A DNA stretch of 64,000 nt from Thermoplasmatales archaeon SW_10_69_26 (GCA_003009755.1 PXUB01000001.1:1-64000); one strand, 5' to 3'. Positions 15,564 to 24,944 are shown, counted from the stretch's first letter. Notes: generated by a model not told the origin, from the sequence alone. Made by a program: numbers and translations.

Positions 15564-16719
15564 CCTCGGTCCCATCCCCGTCGGTCCTCCCGGCGGGGAG
15601 CTGTACCCAGAACGTGGCCCCCTGTCCCTCGGTGGACTCGACGCCGATCTCGCCGCCGTGGCGGTCGGCGATCCGTTGGCACACCGCGAGCCCGATGCCG
15701 GTCCCGTCCCCGCTGGCCCTGGATCCGCGGTTGAAGATCCCGAACAGGTCCCCCTGCTCTTCTTCGGGGATGCCAGGCCCGTCGTCGGCGACCCTGAGCC
15801 GGACGGTCCCCTCGACGGGCTCGGCCCCGACCTCGATCGTCGGCGCGGGGCCGCCGTGGTCGAGCGCGTTAGCGATCAGGTTCTGAACGAGGTGGTGAAG
15901 CTGGCTCTCGTCGGCTTCCACGGTCGCTAGATCCCCCGCGTGGACCTCGGCACCGGCCTCCTCGATGCGGACGTGGAGGTTCTCCAGCACGTCGTCGACC
16001 ACCCCCGATAGCGCGACGGGCTCCGGGTCGACGCCCTGGGACTCCACGCGGGAGTAGGCGAGCAGGGCGTCGATCATGTCCCGCATGCGAGCGGCACCGT
16101 CGACGGCGTAGTCGATGTACTCGTGGGCGTCCCCGTCGAGCTCGTCCCCGTAGTCGCTGGCCAGCAGCTGCAGGTAGCTCGTGATCATGCGCAGCGGCTC
16201 CTGGAGGTCGTGGGAGACGACGTAGGCGAACTCCTGGAGCAGCTCGTTCGACCGTTCCAGCGCGGCGGCCTTCTCCTCGATGGCGCGCTCGGCTTGCCTG
16301 CGGGCCTTCAGCTCGCGCCGCATCTCGCGCTGGGCCTCGTTGAGCTCGTCGTTGAGGGACATCACGCGCTCGCGGAGCTTCTCCTCGGCGGCGAGGTCGC
16401 GCTCGGCGAACACGACGACCCGGTCCGCGCGGGCGCGGACTCGACCCTCGAAGGTGACCATCTCGTCGCCGGCGGGGTCGCCGAGGTTGACGAACCCCTC
16501 GTGGACGAGGGTCCACTCCTCTCGATCGGTGGTCAGCTCCTCGAAGGGTGGCTGACGGAACAGCTGGGCCGCGTCCTCGGTCTCGTCCTCGTCGGCGACG
16601 TTGCGGAAGCCGGCGTTGGCGGCGACGACCTCGCCCGTCGGCCGGAGGATGGTCGCTGCGACGGTCTCGAGCCCGGTCAGCGTCGACGGGATCGCATCGG
16701 TGAACGGGGGCTCGGTCAC
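15556..16719 (-). CDS. Cytoplasmic PAS-type histidine kinase
   Basis: A 387-residue sensor kinase without TM helices. Residues 1-110 look like a PAS-type sensor, 110-160 form a coiled coil, and the HisKA dimerisation helix carries the phospho-acceptor His170 in VSHDLQEPLRMI. The ATPase domain has the N box (NLIANALDH), G1 (DDGPGIP) and G2 (GTGIGLA), so it should be active. The domain order matches soluble archaeal redox/light-type kinases. Its GTG start overlaps the stop of a 56-residue gene upstream (GTGA). No response regulator is adjacent. The nearest CheY-like protein is at 22.7 kb. Confidence 0.9.
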   Translation of the reverse strand: MTEPPFTDAIPSTLTGLETVAATILRPTGEVVAANAGFRNVADEDETEDAAQLFRQPPFEELTTDREEWTLVHEGFVNLGDPAGDEMVTFEGRVRARADRVVVFAERDLAAEEKLRERVMSLNDELNEAQREMRRELKARRQAERAIEEKAAALERSNELLQEFAYVVSHDLQEPLRMITSYLQLLASDYGDELDGDAHEYIDYAVDGAARMRDMIDALLAYSRVESQGVDPEPVALSGVVDDVLENLHVRIEEAGAEVHAGDLATVEADESQLHHLVQNLIANALDHGGPAPTIEVGAEPVEGTVRLRVADDGPGIPEEEQGDLFGIFNRGSRASGDGTGIGLAVCQRIADRHGGEIGVESTEGQGATFWVQLPAGRTDGDGTEVR

Positions 16720-16886
16720 GCTTCCCCCGCCTCGAGCTCGTGCTGGATGCCGCCGGCCCCGGCGTCGGCGTCGGTCTGCTGGACCACGGTGTCGGGTTCC
16801 CCGTCGAGGAGCGCGTCCACGAGCGCCTGCACTGGAGGGCTTGGACCCTCGCCGGGCTCGAAGGGGTGCGCGTCGTCACCGGGCAT
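16716..16886 (-). CDS. Small acidic protein coupled to histidine kinase
   Basis: A 56-residue acidic protein (HPFEPGEGPSPPVQALVDAL, then LDGEPDTVVQQ). A short helix is flanked by Pro/Gly- and Asp/Glu-rich ends. It resembles no family recognised here. Its stop overlaps the kinase start by 4 nt, so expression is coupled, which suggests a partner or regulator of the kinase. A TATA-like AAATACT lies about 27 nt before the ATG. Confidence 0.5.
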   Translation of the reverse strand: MPGDDAHPFEPGEGPSPPVQALVDALLDGEPDTVVQQTDADAGAGGIQHELEAGEA

Positions 16887-17009
16887 GGTATCCCTCGAAA
16901 TGGGCGGCCACGAGTATTTGAACTTGTGCATGCAGGCTCTCGGCCGCTCGGCGGCTCGGCGTCTCGAGGGCCGAAAGACCCACCACGGGCCAGGCCCTGA
17001 GCCGGCGTG

Positions 17010-17819
17010 ATGACGGTCCCGATCGTCCAGGTCGACGCGTTCGCGAACCTTCCGTTCACGGGCAACCCTGCGGCCGTCACGCTCCTCGAGGAGGAGCCCT
17101 CGGCCTCCTGGATGCAGCGGCTGGCCGCCGAGATGAACCTCTCGGAGACGGCCTTCCTGTGGCCGGAGGACGAGGGCTACGGCTTGCGCTGGTTCACGCC
17201 GGAGACCGAGGTCGACCTCTGCGGCCACGCCACGCTGGCGGCCGCCCACGTCCTGTTCGAATCCGGGCGGGTTGACGAGGAGGAGACGATCACGTTCGCC
17301 ACCGACAGCGGCCCGGTCGAGTGCGAGCAGGACGAGCCGTGGATCCGCATGGCCTTCCCCTCGCATCCGCCCTACAGCCGCGAGGAGGACGCCGGCCGGG
17401 TGGCCCAGGCGCTCGACCAGAAGCCGACGTGGGTGGGCGAGAACCGCCTGGATCGGTTCGCGGTGCTGGACGAGGAGACCGCGGTCCGCCAGCTGGAGGT
17501 CGACCTCGACGCCGTCCGCCAGCTCGGCGGGCGGGGGTTGATCGTCACGGCGCCGGCCGACGACGAAAGCGAGGTCGACTTCGTATCCCGGTTCTTCGCG
17601 CCCTCGGCGGGGGTCGACGAGGACCCGGTGACGGGGTCGGCGCACTGCGCGCTGGGCCCCTACTGGGCCAACCGGTTGGACCAGAGCGAGGTCGTCGGCC
17701 GCCAGGTGTCCAAGCGCGGCGGCATGGTCCGCGTCCGCGTCACGGACGAGGGCGTCGATCTCGAGGGGCAGGCCGTCACGGTGTTCGACGCCGAGCTCCG
17801 CGAGATCGCCGAACCCTGA
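17010..17819 (+). CDS. PhzF-family isomerase/epimerase
   Basis: A 269-residue PhzF/DapF-fold protein. Signature residues are the N-terminal IVQVDAFANLPFTGNPAAV, the catalytic-type Glu in NLSETAFL (about residue 46), VDLCGHATLAAAHVL (about 69) and DEDPVTGSAHCALGPY (about 205). The fold is two similar halves with the active site between them. The phenazine enzyme isomerises an amino-dienoate. The archaeal members' substrates are mostly unknown. Either GTG 17007 or ATG 17010 could start it. It converges on the CARDB-like gene and the two stops abut. Confidence 0.88.
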   Translation: MTVPIVQVDAFANLPFTGNPAAVTLLEEEPSASWMQRLAAEMNLSETAFLWPEDEGYGLRWFTPETEVDLCGHATLAAAHVLFESGRVDEEETITFATDSGPVECEQDEPWIRMAFPSHPPYSREEDAGRVAQALDQKPTWVGENRLDRFAVLDEETAVRQLEVDLDAVRQLGGRGLIVTAPADDESEVDFVSRFFAPSAGVDEDPVTGSAHCALGPYWANRLDQSEVVGRQVSKRGGMVRVRVTDEGVDLEGQAVTVFDAELREIAEP

Positions 17820-19070
17820 TCAGCGCCCACCGACGCCGGCGTTGCCGACGATGACCGAGGTGTCCTTGCAGGCCTCGTCGTCGGCTTCCTGGGTCTGCGG
17901 CCGTTCGTAGGCGAGATAGGCGCAGATCTCGTAGTTGCCGACGTTGCCCTCGGGGTTCCACTCGGTGACGACCTCGCGCTCGGCGTCCGTCCCCATCGCC
18001 GAGATGCTCCAGTCACCGAGGTGCGTGCATCTGTCCTCGGCGGGCGTCAGGACCCCGTCCTCGGAGCAGACGCTGGCCTCCATCACGGCCGGCTGGACCG
18101 TGGGACCGGGCCCATCGTTCGCGACGGTCAGGGTGACCTCGCGCTCGGCCCACGGGTTCGGCGGACCTTCTTGGCCCAGGACCGTGACGTGGCTGCGCTC
18201 GACGGTGATGTCCACCACGGCCGGGTTGGCCTTCTCGAGGACGGTGAAGGTCGAGCTCATCTCGTTGTTCGTCTCGTCGAGCTCGGGTTCCTCCTCGTAG
18301 GGATCCGCAGTGATCGTAGCTGTATGCTCGCCGGCCGCGAAGCCGTCGACGGTCTCGCCGAGGCGGATGGCGAACCCCGTCTCGTCGCCGGTGGGATCCA
18401 GGCGGCCGAAGTCCCGTCGGTCGACCTCCTCCCCGTCGGCTTCGAGAAGGCCTAGACTGGTGGCCGGGTAGCCCTCGCCGACGTTGGCCAGCGTCCACGT
18501 GACCCGGACGCGTTCGCCCTCGACGATCTCGCCGGTCCCGGAGGGGCTCGGCGGGTCGCCGGTGTCGGGCGTGACGGACAGCTCGTCGGGCACGAGATCC
18601 GAGCGGTTGCGTTCGGTCACGAGCAGCTCCTCCGTCTCGGACGACCGCGTCGTCGATCCGTTGTCGGCGGGGACCGTGCCTTCCGCCGTCACGGTGATGT
18701 CGTGTTCCCCGCCGGCGAGCGGCGGGTGCTGGACCGATACGTCTGCCTGCGCGAAGGGCTCGACCGTGCCCACGGCGTCCTCCGCCTCGACGGTGCCGTC
18801 GACCGCGATCCGGGCTGTGACGTTCTCGATCGAGGTGGACCGCTGGTTGGTGAGGGTGCCCTGGATCAGGACCTCCTCGTCGACGAACGGCCCCTCGGGG
18901 TTCGTCAGCACGTCGACGCGCAGATCGCTGAACGTCTCATCCTCGTGATCCTCGCTATCCACCGTCTCCGCCGTCGACACGGGCGCGATGCCGGCCGTCG
19001 CGAGCAACGCGACGCCGAGCAACAGCGCGACCGGTACGGGGCCTCCCTCGAACCGATTCGCAGCTCCCAT
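17820..19070 (-). CDS. Secreted CARDB-like adhesion-type protein
   Basis: A 416-residue exported protein. After a signal peptide (about 1-35, ending in PVSTAET) come three or four repeated beta-sandwich segments of the CARDB/COG1361 kind, each with a pattern like VTWTLANVGEGYPA or TLTVANDGPGPTV. CARDB domains are bacterial and archaeal surface adhesion modules. Several N-x-S/T sequons are present. Four Cys occur near the C terminus (VCSED, DRCTH, EICAYL, EACKD) and may form disulfides. There is no C-terminal anchor. The ATG at 19070 was chosen because a TATA-like AATACTTTTG lies 24-34 nt upstream. Confidence 0.7.
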   Translation of the reverse strand: MGAANRFEGGPVPVALLLGVALLATAGIAPVSTAETVDSEDHEDETFSDLRVDVLTNPEGPFVDEEVLIQGTLTNQRSTSIENVTARIAVDGTVEAEDAVGTVEPFAQADVSVQHPPLAGGEHDITVTAEGTVPADNGSTTRSSETEELLVTERNRSDLVPDELSVTPDTGDPPSPSGTGEIVEGERVRVTWTLANVGEGYPATSLGLLEADGEEVDRRDFGRLDPTGDETGFAIRLGETVDGFAAGEHTATITADPYEEEPELDETNNEMSSTFTVLEKANPAVVDITVERSHVTVLGQEGPPNPWAEREVTLTVANDGPGPTVQPAVMEASVCSEDGVLTPAEDRCTHLGDWSISAMGTDAEREVVTEWNPEGNVGNYEICAYLAYERPQTQEADDEACKDTSVIVGNAGVGGR

Positions 19071-19198
19071 GATGGACAGAGATGGCCCACCGTGCAAAAG
19101 TATTCCCAACGGTCAGTCGAAACCTTGCCTCGAGCACGCCCGCGGGACCGCGATGGACCGGCCCAACGCTCAAGAGGAGCTGCACCCTACCTTGGGCC

Positions 19199-20392
19199 AT
19201 GGCGGACGAGGTCGTCCTGGCCGGCGCCGTGCGCACCCCCGTGGGCAAACTGTTGGGAGACCTGGCGGGGTACTCGGCCACCGAGCTGGGCGCGCGCGTC
19301 GTGGAGGAGACCGTCGATCGGACCGGCGTGGATCCGGACGCCATCGACGAGGTCGTCGTGGGGAACGCCATCCAGGCCGGCAACGGCCAGAACCCGGCCC
19401 GTCAGGCCGCCCTGAACGGAGGCCTGCCGGCGACCGTGTCGGCGTTCACGGTCAACAAGGTCTGCGGCTCGAGCCTGAAGGCAGCCATGCTGGCCGACCA
19501 ATCGATCCGCCTGGATCAGGCCCAGGCGACCGTGATCGGCGGGATCGAGTCGATGACGAACGCGCCCCACCTCATGCGCGATGCCCGCCGCGGCCAGCGC
19601 ATGGGCTCCGCCAGCCTCGAGGACTCGATGCTGCACGATGGCCTCACCGACCCGTTCAACGAGATCCACATGGGCGAGACGGGCGAGATCGTCGCCGAGG
19701 AGAACGGCATCACGCGCGAGCAGGCCGACGAGTTCGCCGAGCGCAGCCACGAGCGAGCCGCCCGCGCCCACGAGAACGGCTGGTTCAAGGACGAGATCGT
19801 GCCGATCGAGGCTCGCCGCCCCGACGGCAAGCGTGAGGGCGAGCTCGTCACGGTCGACGAGACGATGCGCCCGGACACGACGGCGGACGAGCTGTCGACG
19901 CTGTCGCCGGTGTTCCGCGAGGACGGCGTCGTCACGCCCGGCAACGCCTCCCCGATCAGCGACGGTGCGAGCGCGATGGTCGTCGCCAGCCGCGAGTTCG
20001 CCGAGGAAAGCGGTCTCCCCGTGCAGGCCCGCATCGAGGGCTACGGGATGGCCGGCGTCGAGCCCGAGCGCGTCATGTCGGCGCCGATCCCCGGCACCCG
20101 CCAGCTGCTCGCGGACCTCGATCTGACGATCGACGACATCGACCTGTTCGAGCACAACGAGGCCTTCGCCACGGCGTCCTGCGCGGTCCGGGCCAACCTC
20201 GAGGTCCCCGACGACATGTTCAACGTCTCCGGCGGCGCGATCGCGCTGGGCCACCCGCTGGGCGCCTCCGGGGCCCGCATCCTGACGACGCTGGTCCACA
20301 ACCTCCAACGCACGGGCGAGCACCGCGGCCTGGCCACGCTGTGTCTGGGTGGAGGGAACTCGGTCCAGATGGTCGTGGAACGGACCGAGTAG
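19199..20392 (+). CDS. Acetyl-CoA C-acetyltransferase (thiolase)
   Basis: A 397-residue thiolase. The nucleophile Cys lies in NKVCGSSLKA (about residue 90), the His in EHNEAFATAS (about 345), GGAIALGHPLGASGAR (about 370) is the family signature, and CLGGGNS near the end contains the second catalytic Cys. It condenses two acetyl-CoA to acetoacetyl-CoA or cleaves 3-ketoacyl-CoA. With the 3-hydroxyacyl-CoA dehydrogenase at 27 kb it could serve beta-oxidation, the mevalonate route or both. The ATG at 19199 was chosen over 19082 because thiolases start MADEVVLAGAVRTP-like. Confidence 0.92.
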   Translation: MADEVVLAGAVRTPVGKLLGDLAGYSATELGARVVEETVDRTGVDPDAIDEVVVGNAIQAGNGQNPARQAALNGGLPATVSAFTVNKVCGSSLKAAMLADQSIRLDQAQATVIGGIESMTNAPHLMRDARRGQRMGSASLEDSMLHDGLTDPFNEIHMGETGEIVAEENGITREQADEFAERSHERAARAHENGWFKDEIVPIEARRPDGKREGELVTVDETMRPDTTADELSTLSPVFREDGVVTPGNASPISDGASAMVVASREFAEESGLPVQARIEGYGMAGVEPERVMSAPIPGTRQLLADLDLTIDDIDLFEHNEAFATASCAVRANLEVPDDMFNVSGGAIALGHPLGASGARILTTLVHNLQRTGEHRGLATLCLGGGNSVQMVVERTE

Positions 20393-20587
20393 GCCCGAAG
20401 ACCGGGTCAGCCGGCGCAAGTCGACGGGCGAGGAGGCTGCGCCAGCCCAGCGGCTCGTTGAACATCTTCAACCGAGAATCACCGTCCCCAGCCGCTGGGG
20501 CCCGCCATCAGCGGACCTCGCAAGCTCGTCCCTACAGCGTTGAGCCTCGCGGAGGGCTTAGGGCCGAGGACGTGCGAGGGCAAGCCT

Positions 20588-20830
20588 ATGGGCATGACTC
20601 GTTCGTTGACCTGGGCGCTCGGTGCGATCTTGATCGCCATCGGTATCGCCATCATCCTGTTCTGGTCGGGGGTGGCGAACTGGATCCCCGGCGCGGTGCT
20701 GGCGGCAGGCGTCGTCATCGTGCTCGGCATCATCGTCATGGGGATGGCCGACCGCAGCGAGGGCGGCGGAGGCGGGACGACCGTCCACGACGAGGACGAC
20801 GGCTCGCCGGACGTCGTCAAGGTCGACTGA
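20588..20830 (+). CDS. Small two-TM membrane protein
   Basis: An 80-residue protein with two hydrophobic helices (LTWALGAILIAIGIAIILFW and IPGAVLAAGVVIVLGIIVMG), then a Gly/Asp/Glu-rich cytoplasmic tail. TTAGGG at 20557-20562 lies about 27 nt before the ATG, consistent with a leaderless start. No family was recognised. It lies tail-to-tail with the GT-C-like gene. Confidence 0.6.
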   Translation: MGMTRSLTWALGAILIAIGIAIILFWSGVANWIPGAVLAAGVVIVLGIIVMGMADRSEGGGGGTTVHDEDDGSPDVVKVD

Positions 20831-20853
20831 CGGCTCCAACCCGGGAGCCGTGG

Positions 20854-22581
20854 TCACCGCGTCCGCTCGTGCACGTACAAGGTCATCTGGTAGCGGGACC
20901 CCAGCTCGGCCCCGCACCACGAGCCGGTCGCGGTCCAGGGCTCCTCGTCGAGGAAGCCGAGATCGACGTCGGGCTTCTCCGTCCGGAGGTGGCGGTCGAC
21001 GAGGAGGTAGGCCGAGCCGTCCTCGGCCTCGAGCTCGAGCGCGATCCCGCGCCGTTCGCTGGCCGAGACGAAGAACGAATCGCTGACCCACACGCGAGGC
21101 CCGGGATCGACGAGGGCGGAGAGCACCGTGTTGGGTCGCCAGTCGCCGGTGACCACGACCGAGCGCGGGTGAGAGCCGACGCGGTCGGCCACCTCCTGCA
21201 GCCCCTCCATCTCGCAGGGTTCGTAGAGGCGGTACCAGCCCTCGTCGTAGGGACCGGGCGTGGTCACGGCGAGGGTTCCCGCCGCGACGCCGGCGACGGC
21301 GACCGTGAGGGCCAGCGTCCCCGCCGACACCCCCGCCCATCGGCGGCTTCGGGCCCCGCGGGCGCCGACGAGGGCTCCGCCACGGGCCAGGCCTTGGACG
21401 AGCCCGCCGGCGAGCAGCGCGGCGGCCAGGCCGAGGTAGGCGACGACGCGGTGGGAGACGAAGCCACTGCCCAACAGCGGGAAGATCGTCAACGGGTACG
21501 TCGCGATGCCGAGGCCGAGGGCCGTGTAGGTCAACGGTCCGGCCAGCAGGGGGGCCCCGACGACCCCGAGGGCCCCGAGGCCGATCAGCGGCCAGCCCAG
21601 CATCCGGGGCAGGTCGACGAACTCGGGGAACCCGCGTTGCAGCGCCAGCCACGTCAAGCCGGCCAACGCGCCCCCGAGCATGGCGGCGACCCCGAGGCGG
21701 ACCACGAGGGATCGGCGGCCCGTCTCGATCGGGGCCGAGGGATCGGCGGCTCGTACCCACAACAGCCCGCCGACGATCGCCGTGGCGGCGAGCACGACCG
21801 GGGCCGCCAGCAGCAGCGAGGCGCCGCCGGGCAGCACCTGCTGGTAGCCGGGACCGCACAGCCCGGCGCAGGTGGACAACACCAGCGCGAGCGCGCCGCC
21901 GACGACGCCGAGGCCAGCCGCGAGCCCGCGGGCCGAGGGCCGGGGGGCCTCCTCGGCCGACCAGGGGACGGCCAACGTGAGCAGCCCGAACACGAGGCCG
22001 GCGGCGGCCAGCATCCCGATCAGCCACGGGTGGGAGAACACGAGGTAGAGGGTGAGCAGGGCCGCCGGCGGCACCCAACCCATGAGGTCTGCGACGACCG
22101 CCAGCAAGGCGTACACGGTGAACCCCAGCAAGGCGACGTCGATGGCGGTCGGGGCCATCATCGTCGTGCGGAACACGAGCTCGGGCGCCAGCGCGACGGC
22201 CAAGCCGCCGACGAAGGCTGCCAGGCGGCCGGCGTGGTGCCAGAGCAAAAGCGCCGTGCCGAGGATGCTGAGGCCGCCGAACACGACGGGCGAGAAGCGG
22301 ACGATCGTGTAGAGGTCCTCGCCCGTGAAGGCCCACACCGCGGCCAACAGCGCGTGCATGCCGGGCGGGTAAAGCTCCTCGCCGAAGGGGTCGGTCGGCT
22401 CGAGGGACCCGGCGGCGAGGTGGGCCTTGAGCCGCGCCATGTGCGTGAACGGGTCCTCGGCCGGGATCACCGGCGAGGACAGCGGCTCCTGGAGCCGGAG
22501 GACGAGCCCTGCGGCGAGGGTTGCGGCGACCGCAACCAGCCCGACAGCATCCGCGAGCTGGCTGCCCCGCGAGCGTTCCAT
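20854..22581 (-). CDS. GT-C-like multi-TM membrane protein
   Basis: A 575-residue membrane protein with about 12-13 TM helices and a C-terminal soluble domain of about 130 residues. The first extracellular loop has EDPFTHMARLK, similar to the acidic motif of GT-C glycosyltransferases such as STT3/AglB and related lipid-linked transferases. YPPGMHALLAAVW follows, as in the same superfamily. The WWDYG motif of true oligosaccharyltransferases is not visible, so the donor and acceptor are unknown. The ATG at 22581 was chosen because upstream codons are Arg/Pro-rich. It is divergent from the receiver gene. Confidence 0.7.
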   Translation of the reverse strand: MERSRGSQLADAVGLVAVAATLAAGLVLRLQEPLSSPVIPAEDPFTHMARLKAHLAAGSLEPTDPFGEELYPPGMHALLAAVWAFTGEDLYTIVRFSPVVFGGLSILGTALLLWHHAGRLAAFVGGLAVALAPELVFRTTMMAPTAIDVALLGFTVYALLAVVADLMGWVPPAALLTLYLVFSHPWLIGMLAAAGLVFGLLTLAVPWSAEEAPRPSARGLAAGLGVVGGALALVLSTCAGLCGPGYQQVLPGGASLLLAAPVVLAATAIVGGLLWVRAADPSAPIETGRRSLVVRLGVAAMLGGALAGLTWLALQRGFPEFVDLPRMLGWPLIGLGALGVVGAPLLAGPLTYTALGLGIATYPLTIFPLLGSGFVSHRVVAYLGLAAALLAGGLVQGLARGGALVGARGARSRRWAGVSAGTLALTVAVAGVAAGTLAVTTPGPYDEGWYRLYEPCEMEGLQEVADRVGSHPRSVVVTGDWRPNTVLSALVDPGPRVWVSDSFFVSASERRGIALELEAEDGSAYLLVDRHLRTEKPDVDLGFLDEEPWTATGSWCGAELGSRYQMTLYVHERTR

Positions 22582-22688
22582 GCGGGGACAAGTTCGGTCG
22601 CGACGGCTTACCGGTGTTGGGACATCCCTCGGCCAGGCTCGGCGCCCCACCCCGGAAGTTTAGACGGTCGAGCACGTGGGGGCGTGCG

Positions 22689-23105
22689 ATGACGCGGGCG
22701 GCGACCGTCCTGCACGTGGACGACGACGAAGCGCTTCGGCGTCTCGTGGAGGAGATGTTCAAGCAGGAGGCCCCGGACCTCGACTACGTGTCGGCGGGCT
22801 CCACCGAGGCGGCGCTGGAGGCCTTGTCGGACATCGAGCCGCCGATCGTGCTGTTGCTGGATCGCCGGTTGCCCGCAACCGACATCTGGGGCTTCCGGGA
22901 CGAGGTCGCAGGCACGCTGGACCGCGTGTCTGTGCCGACGTTCGTCCTCTCGGGGAGCGAGCACCCCGACGACGTGGCCGAGGCCTACGCCAAGGGTGCC
23001 GTCGCCTACCTCGAGAAGCCGGTCGACGCGGACGGCTTCGGCCGCATCGCGAGCCTGATCGACCGCTACACCGAGGTCGCCACGATGCCGGGCCCCGAGG
23101 CCTGA
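22689..23105 (+). CDS. CheY-like response regulator
   Basis: A 138-residue single receiver domain. It has the acidic pocket DDD (11-13), the phospho-acceptor Asp58 in VLLLDRRLP, a Thr/Ser-type switch in TFVLSGSE and the conserved Lys in YLEKPVDADGF. There is no output domain, so it either passes phosphate on or binds a partner. Candidate kinases in the window are those at 15.6 kb and, less likely, 25.6 kb. GTTTAGAC at 22657-22664 lies about 27 nt before the ATG, consistent with a leaderless mRNA. Confidence 0.9.
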   Translation: MTRAATVLHVDDDEALRRLVEEMFKQEAPDLDYVSAGSTEAALEALSDIEPPIVLLLDRRLPATDIWGFRDEVAGTLDRVSVPTFVLSGSEHPDDVAEAYAKGAVAYLEKPVDADGFGRIASLIDRYTEVATMPGPEA

Positions 23106-23148
23106 GGACGCCGGCGGCCGCCGGCAGCCGGCCGGGTACTTGATTGTT

Positions 23149-23214
23149 GCTTTCGTTCACTTCCGGAGGAGGACCGGATGGCGCGCTGGGGCGCCGGGCC
23201 GGTTGAACGAAAGC
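23149..23214. promoter_or_regulatory. 11-bp inverted repeat between genes
   Basis: GCTTTCGTTCA (23149-23159) is perfectly inverted as TGAACGAAAGC (23204-23214), with a GC-rich centre of 44 nt that can itself fold. It lies after the receiver gene and before the small gene at 23264. It may be a terminator, an operator or a small structured RNA. Confidence 0.45.
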
Positions 23215-23263
23215 CGCCTGTCGAGGGGGGGTATGTAGGAGCCAGCTCGATGGTAGGCTTGCG

Positions 23264-23542
23264 ATGATGGAGCTTGCCTACGCCCCTTCGCTCCCGGATG
23301 GGTTGATCGCTCGCCTGGAGGAAGCCGCCCGTGGCGTCGGCCTCCCGCTGCGCGAGATCGAGCTGCTCGGTCAGGACCGCTACCTAGCGCGCGCGTTCGT
23401 CGAGGCCGTGCGTGGAGGCGACCACGACGTGTTCCTCTCCGGGGTCGACTGGGACGCGCTCTACGAGCGGTTGGAGGGCCGCGGGCTCGAGCCGCCCGAG
23501 GGTCCCTTCGCCGGCCCCAGCCCGGATATGGCGCAGGCCTGA
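23264..23542 (+). CDS. Small hypothetical protein
   Basis: A 92-residue acidic soluble protein with a predicted alpha-beta pattern (LPDGLIARLEEAARGVGL, then LREIELLGQDRYLARAFVEA). No domain was recognised. The frame has normal coding composition and starts with two consecutive ATGs. It follows an inverted repeat and converges on the LVIVD-repeat gene 4 nt away. The function is unknown. Confidence 0.55.
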   Translation: MMELAYAPSLPDGLIARLEEAARGVGLPLREIELLGQDRYLARAFVEAVRGGDHDVFLSGVDWDALYERLEGRGLEPPEGPFAGPSPDMAQA

Positions 23543-23546
23543 GGCC

Positions 23547-24944
23547 TCAGCCGTAGAGACCCCAGCGGGGCTCGAGCACGTAGAAGCCGGTGTACATGTC
23601 GGCGGTGACGAGGTAGCCGTGGTGGTCGAACATGCCACCCCAGACGCGCGGGATCGACGGATCGCCGGTCGCCTTGAACGTCGGCACTTGGGTGACGGGC
23701 TGCTCGTGGGGTTGGTAGAAGCCCAGCGTGACGGGATCTTCTTGACGCTCCTGCGTGGATACGTCGAACACCCAGATGCCGGCGTGGTTCCACGCGATGG
23801 CGACCTGCCCGTGCGGGGTGACGTCGATGTTGTGCGGGCTCCAGCGGTAGTTCGTCCAGCCGGGCAGATCCTCGACGGGTAGCGTCCACTGCGAGAGCAC
23901 CTCGGGCTCGGTCGGGTCGGTCACGTTGAGGACGGTGATCATCGGCGGGTCGGAGCCGTCCATCGTGCCGGCGGGATCCGCGAACACCTCGCCGCCGACG
24001 ACGAGCAGCGCGCGTCCGTCGACGAGCTGGGAGCTGGCCGTTTGCTCGTGCCAGCCGGTGATCTCGGGACCCTTCTCGGTCAGGACCTCGGGCTGCTCGG
24101 GATCGGAGACGTCGAAGATCGCGAACGTGTTCCCGCTCGTCGTGTACAGGGTGGGCTCGCCGGTGATCGGGTGCTCGTCGACGAAGGCGTCGTGGCCGCC
24201 GGGCACCTCGGCGACCTGCTCGAAGGCCTCGCCCTCGCCGGCCGAGGCGTCGAAGCGCAGGATCTCGACCCCGTTCGTGAACACGTAGAGCTCGCCGTCG
24301 ATCGTGTGCGTCCAGATGTTGTGGGTGTTGACGCCCGAGACGAAGTCGACGAACTCGGGGTTCTCGGGATCGGAGACGTCGTAGGCCACGATCCCGTCCG
24401 ACCGGTCGGAGCCGGGGTTGGGCTCGTCGGTGGTGCAGTCGCCGGCGGCGCCCATCGCGTCGTTGCGCTCGCTGGGTTGGCAGGACACGAACAGGATCCC
24501 GGCGTCCTCGCTGAGGCGGGCGTCCTGGTCGACGCCGGTGGAGGGCACGAGGCTCAGCGGATCGGGGTTGCGCGGGTCCGAGATGTCGACGAGCGCGGCG
24601 CCGACGTCGTCCTTGTAGGAGGCGACGGCGGCGAGGTGGCCCTGGATGTCGACCTCGGTCCAGCCGGCCTGGTCGTCGGTCCCGTACAGATCGCTGAAGT
24701 CGGTGTGCCCGGCCACCGACAGGCCGACGCCTTGCGTGTGGGCGTCGGGGTTCTGGTGGTCGGGGTGGTCGACCGGCAACATGCCGGTGAGGTTCTCTTC
24801 GGGTTCGGGCGGCACGAACGCGGTCTCGTTGGCCTCCTCGGCGTCGGGGGTCTGGCTGGCGGGGGTCTCGTCGGTCCCGATGCACCCGGCCAGGCCACCG
24901 GTCAGGAGGACGAGCGCCAGCGCGACGGTCCAACCTCGGCTCAT
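23547..24944 (-). CDS. LVIVD-repeat beta-propeller lipoprotein
   Basis: A 465-residue exported lipoprotein with lipobox LAGC (about residue 19-22) and an acidic linker. The rest is a propeller of LVIVD-type repeats: AALVDISDPRNPDPL, IVAYDVSDPENPEFV, FAIFDVSDPEQPEVL and ITVLNVTDPTEPEVL at regular spacing. The family occurs on bacterial and archaeal cell surfaces and has no defined activity. Several conserved His residues (HNIWTH, GGHDAF, SPHNIDV, NHAGIWV, FDHHGYL) cluster at blade tips and resemble the metal-binding His of selenium-binding-protein/methanethiol-oxidase-like propellers. That is a speculative lead. A TATA-like TTACAC lies about 27 nt upstream. Confidence 0.8.
   Translation of the reverse strand: MSRGWTVALALVLLTGGLAGCIGTDETPASQTPDAEEANETAFVPPEPEENLTGMLPVDHPDHQNPDAHTQGVGLSVAGHTDFSDLYGTDDQAGWTEVDIQGHLAAVASYKDDVGAALVDISDPRNPDPLSLVPSTGVDQDARLSEDAGILFVSCQPSERNDAMGAAGDCTTDEPNPGSDRSDGIVAYDVSDPENPEFVDFVSGVNTHNIWTHTIDGELYVFTNGVEILRFDASAGEGEAFEQVAEVPGGHDAFVDEHPITGEPTLYTTSGNTFAIFDVSDPEQPEVLTEKGPEITGWHEQTASSQLVDGRALLVVGGEVFADPAGTMDGSDPPMITVLNVTDPTEPEVLSQWTLPVEDLPGWTNYRWSPHNIDVTPHGQVAIAWNHAGIWVFDVSTQERQEDPVTLGFYQPHEQPVTQVPTFKATGDPSIPRVWGGMFDHHGYLVTADMYTGFYVLEPRWGLYG

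Noticed and set aside
17240-17275. TTCGAATCC resembling a tRNA T-loop
   Set aside because: It lies inside the PhzF coding sequence (LFESGR) and no acceptor, D or anticodon arms can be folded around it.
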